A program made the translations under genes and the position numbers. This document shows positions 34,458 to 43,090 of a DNA stretch of 64,000 nucleotides, piece after piece. The stretch is from VXNE01 sp963668365 (lineage in GTDB: Bacteria > Pseudomonadota > Gammaproteobacteria > Pseudomonadales > Azotimanducaceae): assembly GCA_963668365.1 (NCBI GenBank), contig OY764266.1, positions 1,426,001 through 1,490,000 on the forward strand, in the 5' to 3' direction. Within the stretch, counting starts at the first letter, position 1. The number at the start of each line of letters is the position of its first letter. The notes beneath the pieces are model-generated. The model did no database searches. It saw only the letters and a list, made by a program, of their open reading frames with translations, and had not been told where the DNA came from.

Positions 34458-35345
34458 TCACGTTGACTCCGAAGAAATGATGAGTCCACTCACACGGCGC
34501 TTGGCTTCCTCGTAGACGTCGTCAGGTAGTGGGCCTTTTCCTGCTGCGCGGACATTGTCCGCCAGATGATCCGGATTCAACGTGCCGACTATCGTGGTGC
34601 TCACATGTGGGTGGCTGAGGGTGAAGCGCAGCAAGAATTCCAGCATCGACATACCGTTGAGTAAATCGTCGAAATTTGCCTTGGCCGGTACTGCTCGGAT
34701 GCCGCGCCCCACATCGCAGCGAATGACTGTACCCGCTCCCGCCCGCGATGCTCTGGTGATCCACTCGTGGTGCTCCGGATGCGCCAGCGAATACGGAATC
34801 TGAAACGCATCGAACACGCCCATTCGAACCTGTTCCCTGAGGTTCGGCAGGTCCCCCGACATGCCAGTGAAGCGGACCTTGCCCTCGGCGTTCAATACGT
34901 CGAGTTCTGCAACCGAGTCGTTTTCCTCGAGCACGGATCGTGTGGGATTGTGGTGGAACTGCACGAGGTCCAGGTGGTCGGTCTTCATGCGTTTGAGGCT
35001 TAGTTCGACACAAGCGCGGATGTTCTGTCGCGTGAAGACGTGGGGAGGCCTCTCGCCGGACGCCGATCGGCGCTGGTTGATCGGGCAGCCGCATTTGCTC
35101 GCGAGAAAGTACTGGTCGCGACGATGGGAGATCGCTTCGCCGATCAGGGTTTCCGAATTGCCGTAGTCCGGCGAGGTATCGATAAAGTTGATGCCGGCAT
35201 CGAGGACGGCATTCAATACGCGCTTCGCCGGCGCTGCCTCAATCGAGCGCCCCCTGAGGCCGTCCGTCAGTTCCATCGCGCCATAGCCGAGCCTGGTGAC
35301 CTCGACACCAGTCCGCCCGAGCATCGTTCTTGGGAGTTCACTCAT
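34458..35345 (-). CDS. aldo/keto reductase
   Basis: A 295-residue TIM-barrel reductase. LPRTMLGRTGVEVTRLGYG, NFIDTSPDYGNSE (Asp-Tyr of the catalytic tetrad) and DLVQFHHNP give the family, with FLLRFTLSHPHVSTTIVGT near the cofactor site. It reduces aldehydes or ketones with NADPH; the substrate is unknown. I took M57 of the longer frame (35345) as the start because the longer N-terminus has no homology-like content. It converges on the guanidine operon. Confidence 0.88.
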   Translation of the reverse strand: MSELPRTMLGRTGVEVTRLGYGAMELTDGLRGRSIEAAPAKRVLNAVLDAGINFIDTSPDYGNSETLIGEAISHRRDQYFLASKCGCPINQRRSASGERPPHVFTRQNIRACVELSLKRMKTDHLDLVQFHHNPTRSVLEENDSVAELDVLNAEGKVRFTGMSGDLPNLREQVRMGVFDAFQIPYSLAHPEHHEWITRASRAGAGTVIRCDVGRGIRAVPAKANFDDLLNGMSMLEFLLRFTLSHPHVSTTIVGTLNPDHLADNVRAAGKGPLPDDVYEEAKRRVSGLIISSEST

Positions 35346-35512
35346 CCTGCATGCTCCGGGGCCTGTTCCGGGATTGGCTTCGGATACTGACTGCGATTCA
35401 TCATACTTTCTTCGGTGGGTGACACCGCCGACCCAGGCGCGTGTCGACGAATGGCGGACGACGTCCAAAAGCGGGATGATGGAGTGCGCGGAACGACGCG
35501 GATGGAGAAACA

Positions 35513-36484
35513 ATGTCGGATGCAGAATGGGCGTTTCCGGAGGAGTTGCAGCCGAGTCCCGAGGATGTGAGCTTTGATCTCGACGATGCGCTAAACGCCC
35601 TGGTCAGCCTGCGGGCGGAGGTCCCGGACGACGCCTTTACCGCATCGGCGCTCGGAACCGAACGTGTCGGCAACGGCGTTGTCATCGACGAGGACGGCCT
35701 GGTCCTGACCATCGGCTACCTGATCGCGGAAGCGAGCAGCATTTGGCTGACGAGCAACCAGGGATTACCGGTCGCTGCATATTCCCTCGCCTACGATCAC
35801 GTCACCGGGTTCGGGCTGGTCCGCGCCGTGGAACCGCTGGGAGCCACGTTTCTCCAGCGCGGCACCGCCGATTCATGCAGACGCGGTGATCGAGTGTTCG
35901 TCATCGGTCACGGCGGACGGGCGCATGCCCTGAAGGCCAACCTGATCGACAAGCGGGAGTTCGCAGGCTATTGGGAATACCTGCTCGACGAAGCCCTGTT
36001 CACCGCGCCCGCGCATCCGGAATGGGGCGGCGCGGCGCTGGTTGGAGAAGACGGCAAGCTCCTGGGCGTCGGTTCCCTGCTGGTGCAGGAGATCGTCGGG
36101 GACGAGAACGTGCAGGGCAACATGCTCGTCCCGGTCGACCTGTTGAACGACACGCTTGACGACCTCTTAACCACTGGACGTTCTGCCGTGCGGCCGCGAC
36201 CCTGGCTCGGCATGTTCACCATGGAATCCGAAAGCCGACTCGTGGTCAGCGGGCTTGCGCGCCGTGGTCCCGCGGCAGCGGCGGGGATAAGGCCGGGCGA
36301 CGTGGTTCGGGAGGTCGACGGCGAACGCGTGCTGACCCTCGCGCAGATGCTCTCCGCGATCTGGAGACTTGGCCCGGCCGGGGTGACCGTTCCCCTGACG
36401 CTGTCGCGCGCGGGCCGGGTGCAAAGCTACAGGATCGACTCCGCGGACCGCGCCGATTTCCTGAAGAAGCCCGTACTGCATTGA
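35513..36484 (+). CDS. HtrA/DegP-like protein with degenerate protease site plus PDZ domain
   Basis: A 323-residue protein shaped like DegP: a trypsin-like domain (about 50-220) and a C-terminal PDZ domain (about 224-310, GIRPGDVVREVDGERV). The catalytic residues seem lost. The position of the usual NAHV histidine reads IGYLIAEAS, and the GNSGGP serine string reads HPEWGGAAL. An aspartate is kept in YDHVTGFGLV. There is no signal peptide. It is therefore likely an inactive scaffold or sensor. It is divergent from the aldo/keto reductase, with a 167-bp spacer. Confidence 0.8.
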   Translation: MSDAEWAFPEELQPSPEDVSFDLDDALNALVSLRAEVPDDAFTASALGTERVGNGVVIDEDGLVLTIGYLIAEASSIWLTSNQGLPVAAYSLAYDHVTGFGLVRAVEPLGATFLQRGTADSCRRGDRVFVIGHGGRAHALKANLIDKREFAGYWEYLLDEALFTAPAHPEWGGAALVGEDGKLLGVGSLLVQEIVGDENVQGNMLVPVDLLNDTLDDLLTTGRSAVRPRPWLGMFTMESESRLVVSGLARRGPAAAAGIRPGDVVREVDGERVLTLAQMLSAIWRLGPAGVTVPLTLSRAGRVQSYRIDSADRADFLKKPVLH

Positions 36485-36566
36485 GTTCGCGGGCTTGCCG
36501 AGCCTTGGGAGAGCCTCTTCGCGGACGGACCGCTCCAGGCCGACGGGCGAGTAGGCAAAGCCCCGG

Positions 36567-38219
36567 TCAGTTGCTGCGCAGCACCCGTCCCGGGCGTGCG
36601 CCCGTCAATTCGTCGTCCCGAAGAACGACCTCGCCGTTGCACAGCGTCGCCTTGTAGCCGACGGCGCGCTGGATAAAGCGCGGTGCGCCGAACGGGAAGT
36701 CGTGAACGATCTTCGGCATCCGTTCTTCCAACCGGTCCAGGTCGAAGACATTGATATCGGCACGCTTGCCCACGGCCAGGGTGCCCCGGTCGTCGAGACC
36801 GAGCACATCCGCAGGCACCGCGGTGATCCGGCGAATGGCCTCCTGCAGGCTGTAGACCCCCGCGTCGCGATGCCAGTGGGAGAGGATGAAGGTCGACCAT
36901 CCAGAGTCGATCATCTGGCTCACGTGCGCGCCGGCGTCTCCCAGCCCGGGCATCGCCCAATCCATCGTGATCAGCTTCTGCAGGGCTTCGAGGTCGGTGT
37001 TGAAAGCCCGGAGATGGAACAGCGCCTTGCCGTCGGTCTGGTCGCTAATGCGCAACCACGTCTCGACGGGGTGCTCCCCCGCGGCTTGCGCCACGTGATA
37101 CAGGCTCTCGTTCGGCTGGTGGGTGTAGCGCGGCCGTTGTGCATCGCCCATCCAGAACCAGCGTTTCATCGCCTGCATCACCGGTTCGCCCTGGGCCTTG
37201 ACCTCATCGATCAATTGCCGCCGGGTTTCGGGATTCCGAATTGCCTGCAGGCGCCCATCGAACTCCTGTTCGCGTAGCGCGTTCCACGCGGGGGTGCGGA
37301 AGAAGTTATTGGTCGCCAATCCCCCGACGCCCCCGCCGCTTCTCGGTACGGTGATGGAGGTCACCTTGAGGCCTTCGGCGCGCATTGCTTTCACCTTTTC
37401 GTTCAGGCGTTCCGCGCCGATCTCGACCGCCGTGCTGAATAATGCGCCGCGAGTGACGCGCGCCTCGTCGGCGATGAGCGCTGTTTCCTCTTCGAACTCC
37501 TGGAAGCTCGAGACGGTCTGCATGAGACCGCCGTGCGCGCCGACTTCCCTCGCCACCGCCCGCAGTTCGTCGCGATGCGCGAATGTGCCGGGAATCGAAC
37601 GGCCGTCGGGCAGGCGGTGCTGCGGCAGGCGGTTGGTGGAGAAGCCCACCGCGCCTTCCTTGACCGACTGCCCGGCCAGCGCCGCGATCTGCCGGATTTC
37701 GTCTTCGGTGGCGGGTTCTTCAACCGCGCGCTCGCCCATCACGTAGAACCGCGTGGCGCAATGGCCGACCAGCCCGCAGACATTGATCGAGGGGCCAAGC
37801 GCCTCGATGGCGTCGAGATAGCCGCCGTAGGACTCCCAGTTCCACGGCAGGCCATGCAGGATGGCGCTCTTGGGGATGTCCTCGACGGTCTCCATCATGC
37901 CGGCCAGAAACTCCCTGTCGGCAGGTTTGCACGGCGCGAACGTCACGCCGCAGTTGCCGAGCAGGGCCGTTGTGACCCCGTGCCACGACACGGAGGTGAC
38001 CTGCGGATCCCATCCGATCTGGGCATCGAGATGCGTATGCAGGTCTACGAAGCCGGGCGATACGACCAATCCGTCGGCTTGAATCTCTTCCTTGCCCTTG
38101 CCGTCGACCTTGCCGATCGCGACGATTTGATCGCCGTCCACCGCGATGTCCGCGCGGAAGGGCTCGCTGCCCGTGCCGTCGACGATGTTGCCGCCGCGAA
38201 TGACTAGATCGTGCCCCAT
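36567..38219 (-). CDS. N-acyl-D-amino-acid deacylase-family amidohydrolase
   Basis: A 550-residue metal hydrolase: a beta-sandwich start DLVIRGGNIVDGTG, the metal motif DLHTHLDAQIGWD, the CGVTFAPCKPADREFL loop of D-aminoacylases, WNWESYGGYLDAI and a late aspartate in GLGDAGAHVSQMID. It probably removes acyl groups from D-amino acids or a related amide. I took 38219 (MGHDLV) as the start; a longer frame to 38315 adds a non-conserved head. It is divergent from the RecQ-like gene. Confidence 0.85.
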   Translation of the reverse strand: MGHDLVIRGGNIVDGTGSEPFRADIAVDGDQIVAIGKVDGKGKEEIQADGLVVSPGFVDLHTHLDAQIGWDPQVTSVSWHGVTTALLGNCGVTFAPCKPADREFLAGMMETVEDIPKSAILHGLPWNWESYGGYLDAIEALGPSINVCGLVGHCATRFYVMGERAVEEPATEDEIRQIAALAGQSVKEGAVGFSTNRLPQHRLPDGRSIPGTFAHRDELRAVAREVGAHGGLMQTVSSFQEFEEETALIADEARVTRGALFSTAVEIGAERLNEKVKAMRAEGLKVTSITVPRSGGGVGGLATNNFFRTPAWNALREQEFDGRLQAIRNPETRRQLIDEVKAQGEPVMQAMKRWFWMGDAQRPRYTHQPNESLYHVAQAAGEHPVETWLRISDQTDGKALFHLRAFNTDLEALQKLITMDWAMPGLGDAGAHVSQMIDSGWSTFILSHWHRDAGVYSLQEAIRRITAVPADVLGLDDRGTLAVGKRADINVFDLDRLEERMPKIVHDFPFGAPRFIQRAVGYKATLCNGEVVLRDDELTGARPGRVLRSN

Positions 38220-38398
38220 GTTTGCCCCGACTTTGTTGGTGTTCCGTTTGCCGGGATAATAGGGAATGCGCTGGCCGACTACCATCGCCTTCGGCGGCGT
38301 CCGGGACTTGCTCAAAATTCGAGCCGGAGTCGTTTGAATGGGCGACGTCGAGCAGGATCGAGGGACGAATCGAATGCATGACCGCTGCGGAAGGCCGG

Positions 38399-40498
38399 AT
38401 GACCGATAGATCGGAAGCGCTGGTGCTGTTAAGGCGCTTGCTCGACGACCAGGGCGCCGAGTTCCGGGACGGGCAATGGGAGGCCATCAAAGCCCTGGTC
38501 AACCGCCGAGAGCAGTTGCTCCTCGTGCAGCGAACCGGCTGGGGAAAGAGCGCCGTCTACTTTGTTGCCACTCGGATGCTTCGAGAAAGAGGTTTTGGGG
38601 CGACGTTGATCGTGTCGCCCTTGCTGGCCTTGATGCGCAATCAGGTCGCGGCCGCCGAACGCATGGGAGTCCGGGCGTTGACCATCAATTCCACCAATCG
38701 GTCCGAGTGGCCGCGTTTGCGGCGAACCGTGTTGGCGCACGAGGCGGACGCCCTGCTGATCTCTCCCGAGCGCTTGGCCAACGACAGTTTCGTGGACGAA
38801 CTGCTGCTGCCGATCTCGGAGCGGGTCGGATTGCTGGTCGTGGACGAGGCGCACTGCATATCGGACTGGGGCCACGACTTCCGCCCCGACTATCGACGGC
38901 TTGTAAACGTGCTGCGGCGAATGCCCGCGAACATGCCGGTAGCGGGCACGACGGCGACGGCCAATGATCGTGTGATCGACGATGTGACGAGTCAGCTCGG
39001 GCGTTTAAGGGTTCAACGAGGGCATTTGATGCGCGAGAGTCTGCAGCTGCAGACGGTACGCTTGTCGACGCAGGCGGAGCGGCTCGCCTGGCTCGCGGAA
39101 CACATCGATGAACTCCCCGGCACCGGCATCATTTATGCGCTGACCACGCGTGACGCCGAGCAGGTATCCGCCTGGCTGAACGAACAGGGTATTCGCGTTC
39201 GCCCCTACCACGCGAGTGTCAGTCACGAGCGATGGGACGATTCGAACGCATACCGCCGCCGCCTCGAGCGCGCCCTGGACCGCAACGAAGTCAAGGCGCT
39301 GGTCGCGACCACGGCGCTCGGCATGGGCTACGACAAGCCGGACCTCGGGTTCGTTGTCCATTATCAGGCGCCGGGTTCGATCATTTCGTACTACCAACAG
39401 GTCGGGCGGGCGGGTCGCGGCATTGTTCGGGCGGTTGGCGTGCTCCTGTCGGGCAAGGAAGACGGCGAAATACACGACTACTTCCGGCGCACCGCGTTTC
39501 CCGAGGAGCGGTGGGTAAGGGAGGTGCTCCAGACGCTCGAGAACGTAGAGGGCATGAATGTTCGCGAACTGGAGCAAGCGTTGAATCTTCGTCAAGGGCA
39601 GATCGACAAGGTTCTCAAGGTATTGTCCGTCGACAACCCCGCGCCGATCATCAGGGAAGGCGGCAGATGGCGACGTACGCCGGTTCCCTATCGGCTGGAC
39701 GTGGACCGGATTGCCCGATTGAACGCGCAAAGGGAAGTGGAATGGGAAGAAGTCCAGTCTTTCGTTGACGAGCGGGAATGCCTGATGCAGTTCCTGGCGG
39801 AATCGCTTGACGACCCTCGCCCCGAACCCTGCGGCAGATGCGCGTGCTGCCTGGGCAATCCCGTCATCGATACATCGATTCCCCGCGAAACGGTGGCCCG
39901 GGCGGCACGTTTTCTCCGTCGGGCGGAGGTTCCGCTCAAATGCAACATACAGGTCGCGAAGGGATCGTTTCGGGAATATGGCTGGTCCGGGAATCTTCCC
40001 CCGGAAATCCGTGCGGCGCCGGGACGGATCATGTCGCGATGGGGCGATGCCGGGTGGGGAGAAGTCGTGGCGCGCGACAAGAGAGACGGTCGTTTTCGAC
40101 CCGACCTTGTTTGCGCGGCGGCGGAGATGATCAGGGAACGATGGCAGCCGGACCCCTGGCCGCGTTGGGTCACCTGCGTGCCGTCGGATCGTCATCCGAC
40201 GCTGGTTGCCGACTTCGCCGGAAGTCTCGCCGAAGCGCTGTCGCTGCCCTTCGTTTCGGCGGTTGCCAAGGTCGGGCACAACGCGCCCCAAAACGAGCAG
40301 CGGAACAGATTCCATCAGTGCCATAATCTCGACGGGGCGTTTGCCGTCGAGGGTCGGGTCCCGGAGGGCGGCGTCCTGTTGGTGGACGATGTGGTGGATT
40401 CGGGATGGACGCTGACAGTCATCTCCGCCCTGCTGCGGGAAGCAGGCTGCGCCTCAGTGTGGCCGTTCGCGCTGGCCACGGCAGGCGCGGGAAGCTGA
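38399..40498 (+). CDS. RecQ-like helicase fused to a ComFC-type phosphoribosyltransferase domain
   Basis: A 699-residue fusion. The N-terminal part is RecQ: FRDGQWEAI (motif 0), TGWGKS (45-51), DEAHCISDWGHDFRP, and motif VI ISYYQQVGRAGR. A Cys-rich zinc region (CGRCACCLG, near 460) follows, as in RecQ. There is no HRDC domain. In its place, from about residue 570 on, lies a ComFC-like phosphoribosyltransferase fold, with NEQRNRFHQ and the PRPP motif VLLVDDVVDSGWTL. Known RecQ proteins unwind DNA 3' to 5'. The next gene is DprA-like, starting 1 nt after the stop. The start 38399 (MTDRSEAL) has GGAAGG upstream; a longer frame to 38222 is doubtful. Confidence 0.88.
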   Translation: MTDRSEALVLLRRLLDDQGAEFRDGQWEAIKALVNRREQLLLVQRTGWGKSAVYFVATRMLRERGFGATLIVSPLLALMRNQVAAAERMGVRALTINSTNRSEWPRLRRTVLAHEADALLISPERLANDSFVDELLLPISERVGLLVVDEAHCISDWGHDFRPDYRRLVNVLRRMPANMPVAGTTATANDRVIDDVTSQLGRLRVQRGHLMRESLQLQTVRLSTQAERLAWLAEHIDELPGTGIIYALTTRDAEQVSAWLNEQGIRVRPYHASVSHERWDDSNAYRRRLERALDRNEVKALVATTALGMGYDKPDLGFVVHYQAPGSIISYYQQVGRAGRGIVRAVGVLLSGKEDGEIHDYFRRTAFPEERWVREVLQTLENVEGMNVRELEQALNLRQGQIDKVLKVLSVDNPAPIIREGGRWRRTPVPYRLDVDRIARLNAQREVEWEEVQSFVDERECLMQFLAESLDDPRPEPCGRCACCLGNPVIDTSIPRETVARAARFLRRAEVPLKCNIQVAKGSFREYGWSGNLPPEIRAAPGRIMSRWGDAGWGEVVARDKRDGRFRPDLVCAAAEMIRERWQPDPWPRWVTCVPSDRHPTLVADFAGSLAEALSLPFVSAVAKVGHNAPQNEQRNRFHQCHNLDGAFAVEGRVPEGGVLLVDDVVDSGWTLTVISALLREAGCASVWPFALATAGAGS

Positions 40499-40499
40499 A

Positions 40500-41477
40500 A
40501 TGGATGTGACCCGTCAAGCCAAGGCGGTCATGCTTCTTACCGTCGCGTTTGGCAAGGGCGAAGCGGGGGCCGCGAATCCGCTGACACCGACGGAGTGGGG
40601 CGGATTCGCAAGGTGGCTGAACGACAGTGGCCGCTCGCCAGAGGATCTGCTGGAGAGCGGCGTTTCGAGTCTGCTTCGGGATTGGGAACACGAGAAAGTT
40701 ACCGTAGAGCGTCTCCAGGCGCTGCTTGCCCGGGGAGCGGCGCTCGCGATCGCGCTGGAGAAGTGGCAGCGAGCGGGACTATGGGTGTTGACGCGGTCGG
40801 ATCCCGCGTACCCGGCGCGGTTGAAGAAACATCTTCGGCAGACGGCGCCGGCGGTGCTGTTTGGCTGCGGCAACGACAAGCTGCTCAATGCAAGCGGCAT
40901 AGCGATAGTTGGATCGAGACGTGCGAACCATGCCGATATTTCCTTCGCGGGCCGTATTGGTCGCCGAGCCGCCGAAACCGGAAGGTTGGTGGTGTCCGGC
41001 GGCGCCGCAGGCGTCGACCGGGCCGCGATGCTGGGCGCGCTCCACGCCGAGGGGACCGCTATCGGCGTTCTGGCGGACAGCCTGCTTCGTTCCGCGACTT
41101 CGGCGAAGTATCGCGAGCACCTCATCTCCGGGAACCTTGCGCTCATCTCGCCGTTCAACCCTGAAGCACGCTTTCGCGTGGGCCATGCCATGGCGCGCAA
41201 CCGGTACATCTACTGCCTGGCTCGACGCGCGATCATTGTCGCCAGCACTCCTGACCGGGGCGGAACCTGGACCGGCGCCGTCGAGAACCTGAGACATGGA
41301 TGGACCCCCCTCTGGATCAAGCCGACAGAATGTCCAGGGTCCGGCAACCCCCGTCTTGTCGAGCGTGGCGGGTCTTGGCTTGAGAACCTCAACGATCTTT
41401 TCGAGACTGTGCCGGCGGATGGAGATAGCGGTAGCATCGGTCCGGCAACGGATTCGGACACGACGCCAGGAGGGTAG
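40500..41477 (+). CDS. DprA/Smf-like DNA-processing protein
   Basis: A 325-residue protein with a DprA-type Rossmann domain: DPAYPARLKKHLRQTAPAVL, IAIVGSRRANH, VVSGGAAGVDRAAMLGALHA and GGTWTGAVENL. These match single-stranded DNA binding Smf/DprA proteins. The N-terminal 110 residues look like a different helical domain, so it may be a paralogue rather than the natural-transformation DprA. It is coupled to the RecQ-ComFC fusion, so the module unites the three activities (helicase, ComFC, DprA) of competence genes in two proteins. Confidence 0.85.
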   Translation: MDVTRQAKAVMLLTVAFGKGEAGAANPLTPTEWGGFARWLNDSGRSPEDLLESGVSSLLRDWEHEKVTVERLQALLARGAALAIALEKWQRAGLWVLTRSDPAYPARLKKHLRQTAPAVLFGCGNDKLLNASGIAIVGSRRANHADISFAGRIGRRAAETGRLVVSGGAAGVDRAAMLGALHAEGTAIGVLADSLLRSATSAKYREHLISGNLALISPFNPEARFRVGHAMARNRYIYCLARRAIIVASTPDRGGTWTGAVENLRHGWTPLWIKPTECPGSGNPRLVERGGSWLENLNDLFETVPADGDSGSIGPATDSDTTPGG

Positions 41478-41479
41478 GC

Positions 41480-43069
41480 ATGGAGGTTTCGCTCCTCACC
41501 GATGATTTTCTGCGCCGCGCAGTGGGCCTCTATCCAAACAAGCCCGCGGTCGTGGACGGTAACCGGCGCTACACGTATGCGGAGTTGCAGGCGCGGGTAA
41601 ACCGGCTGTCTCATGCGCTCCTGGGTCTTGGCGTACAGCCTGACGACCGCGTCTGCATCCTGAGCCCGAACTCCCACTTCTTTCTCGAGAGCTTCTACGC
41701 CACGAGCCAGATCGGCGCTGTTCTGGTACCGCTCAACTACCGACTGCTGGCGGCGGACCACGAATACATCCTGAATCACGCCGGCGTGACCGTCGTGCTG
41801 GTGGACTACGAGTACACGCGGGTCGTTGACGACATTCGCGGCAACCTCTCAACGGTGCGCCATTTCGTGGTTGCCGAGGATCGCGACGAAACGTCCGCGG
41901 CCGCAGCGCCCCAGGGTTGGCTCGACTGGGAATCCCTGATTGCGGAACAGCCCGATGCCGCCCCCGCACCAGTCGAACGCAGCGAGAACGACCTCGTTTC
42001 GATCAACTACACGTCGGGCACGACCGCGCGACCCAAGGGCGTGATGATGACGCACCGGAATGTCTACGTGAACGCCTACAACCTCACGACGCACCTGGAT
42101 GTCCGCCACGACGACGTCGAACTGTGGACGCTGCCGATGTTCCACTGCAACGGTTGGGGAGGCGTCTACGCCCTTACCGGGGTGGGCGGCACACACGTGG
42201 TCCTGCGGGCCGTCGACGCGGCCGATATCTTTCGTCTCATTGAGAAAGAGAGAGTGACATTCGCCTGCATGGCGCCGGCCGTGCTGCGGACCATTCTCGA
42301 CTACCCGGACAAGGACCGGCACGACATCACGACGAGGCCGCGCTTCGTCGTTGCGGGAGCGCCGCCGCCCGCGGCGTTCATCGAGAGGCTCGAAGAAGAA
42401 CTCGGTTGGGAGTTCATCCAGATCTACGGTCTGACCGAGACGGCCCCGATCCTGACGGTATCCCGTCCCGACCATGAAACAGCGCGAACCGACTATGCGC
42501 GCCGGGCGCGGGCGGGTGTGCCGGCGGTGGGTGTCGATATCGTGCTGCGTGACGAACACGGCCGGCCCGTGGACAAGGACGGCGTTAGCGTCGGCGAGGT
42601 CTGCGCCCGAACCAACGTCGTCTTCAAAGGCTACTGGGAGCAGCCGGAGGAGACCGGGAAGGCGATACAGAACGGGTATTTCCACACGGGGGACCTGGCC
42701 GTCTGGGACGGCGGCAGCAACATTCACATCGTCGACCGCAAGAAAGACGTGATCATCTCGGGGGGCGAGAACATCAGTTCGCCCGACATCGAGGATGCGC
42801 TCTACCGTCATCCGGCCGTGATGGAGTGCGCGGTGATCGGCGTCCCCCACCGGAAATGGGGCGAGACGCCAAAGGCACTGGTCGTTCTGCGCGAAGGCGA
42901 GGAGGCGACCGAAGCGGAGATCATCGAGTTCTGCCGCGAGCGCCTGGCCCACTTCAAGTGTCCCACCTCGGTCGAGTTCCGCGACGAGTTGCCGCGCACC
43001 GCCACGGGCAAACTGCAGAAATTCAGGCTGCGCGAACCCTATTGGGAAGGAGAACGTCGGGTAGGCTGA
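41480..43069 (+). CDS. acyl-CoA synthetase (AMP-dependent ligase)
   Basis: A 529-residue ANL-superfamily enzyme: P-loop YTSGTTARPKGVMM (about 175-188), YGLTETAPIL (A5), the GYFHTGDLAVWD motif (A7), and the C-terminal lysine in PRTATGKLQKFRL (A10). It activates a carboxylate to the acyl adenylate and CoA thioester. There is a strong ribosome site AGGAGGG before ATG 41480, 2 nt after the DprA-like stop. The gene follows the module on the same strand, but shared function is unlikely. Acid substrate is unknown; medium-chain or crotonobetaine-like acids are typical for this group. Confidence 0.9.
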   Translation: MEVSLLTDDFLRRAVGLYPNKPAVVDGNRRYTYAELQARVNRLSHALLGLGVQPDDRVCILSPNSHFFLESFYATSQIGAVLVPLNYRLLAADHEYILNHAGVTVVLVDYEYTRVVDDIRGNLSTVRHFVVAEDRDETSAAAAPQGWLDWESLIAEQPDAAPAPVERSENDLVSINYTSGTTARPKGVMMTHRNVYVNAYNLTTHLDVRHDDVELWTLPMFHCNGWGGVYALTGVGGTHVVLRAVDAADIFRLIEKERVTFACMAPAVLRTILDYPDKDRHDITTRPRFVVAGAPPPAAFIERLEEELGWEFIQIYGLTETAPILTVSRPDHETARTDYARRARAGVPAVGVDIVLRDEHGRPVDKDGVSVGEVCARTNVVFKGYWEQPEETGKAIQNGYFHTGDLAVWDGGSNIHIVDRKKDVIISGGENISSPDIEDALYRHPAVMECAVIGVPHRKWGETPKALVVLREGEEATEAEIIEFCRERLAHFKCPTSVEFRDELPRTATGKLQKFRLREPYWEGERRVG

Positions 43070-43090
43070 TCGCGGCGGCCCGAGGACAGG

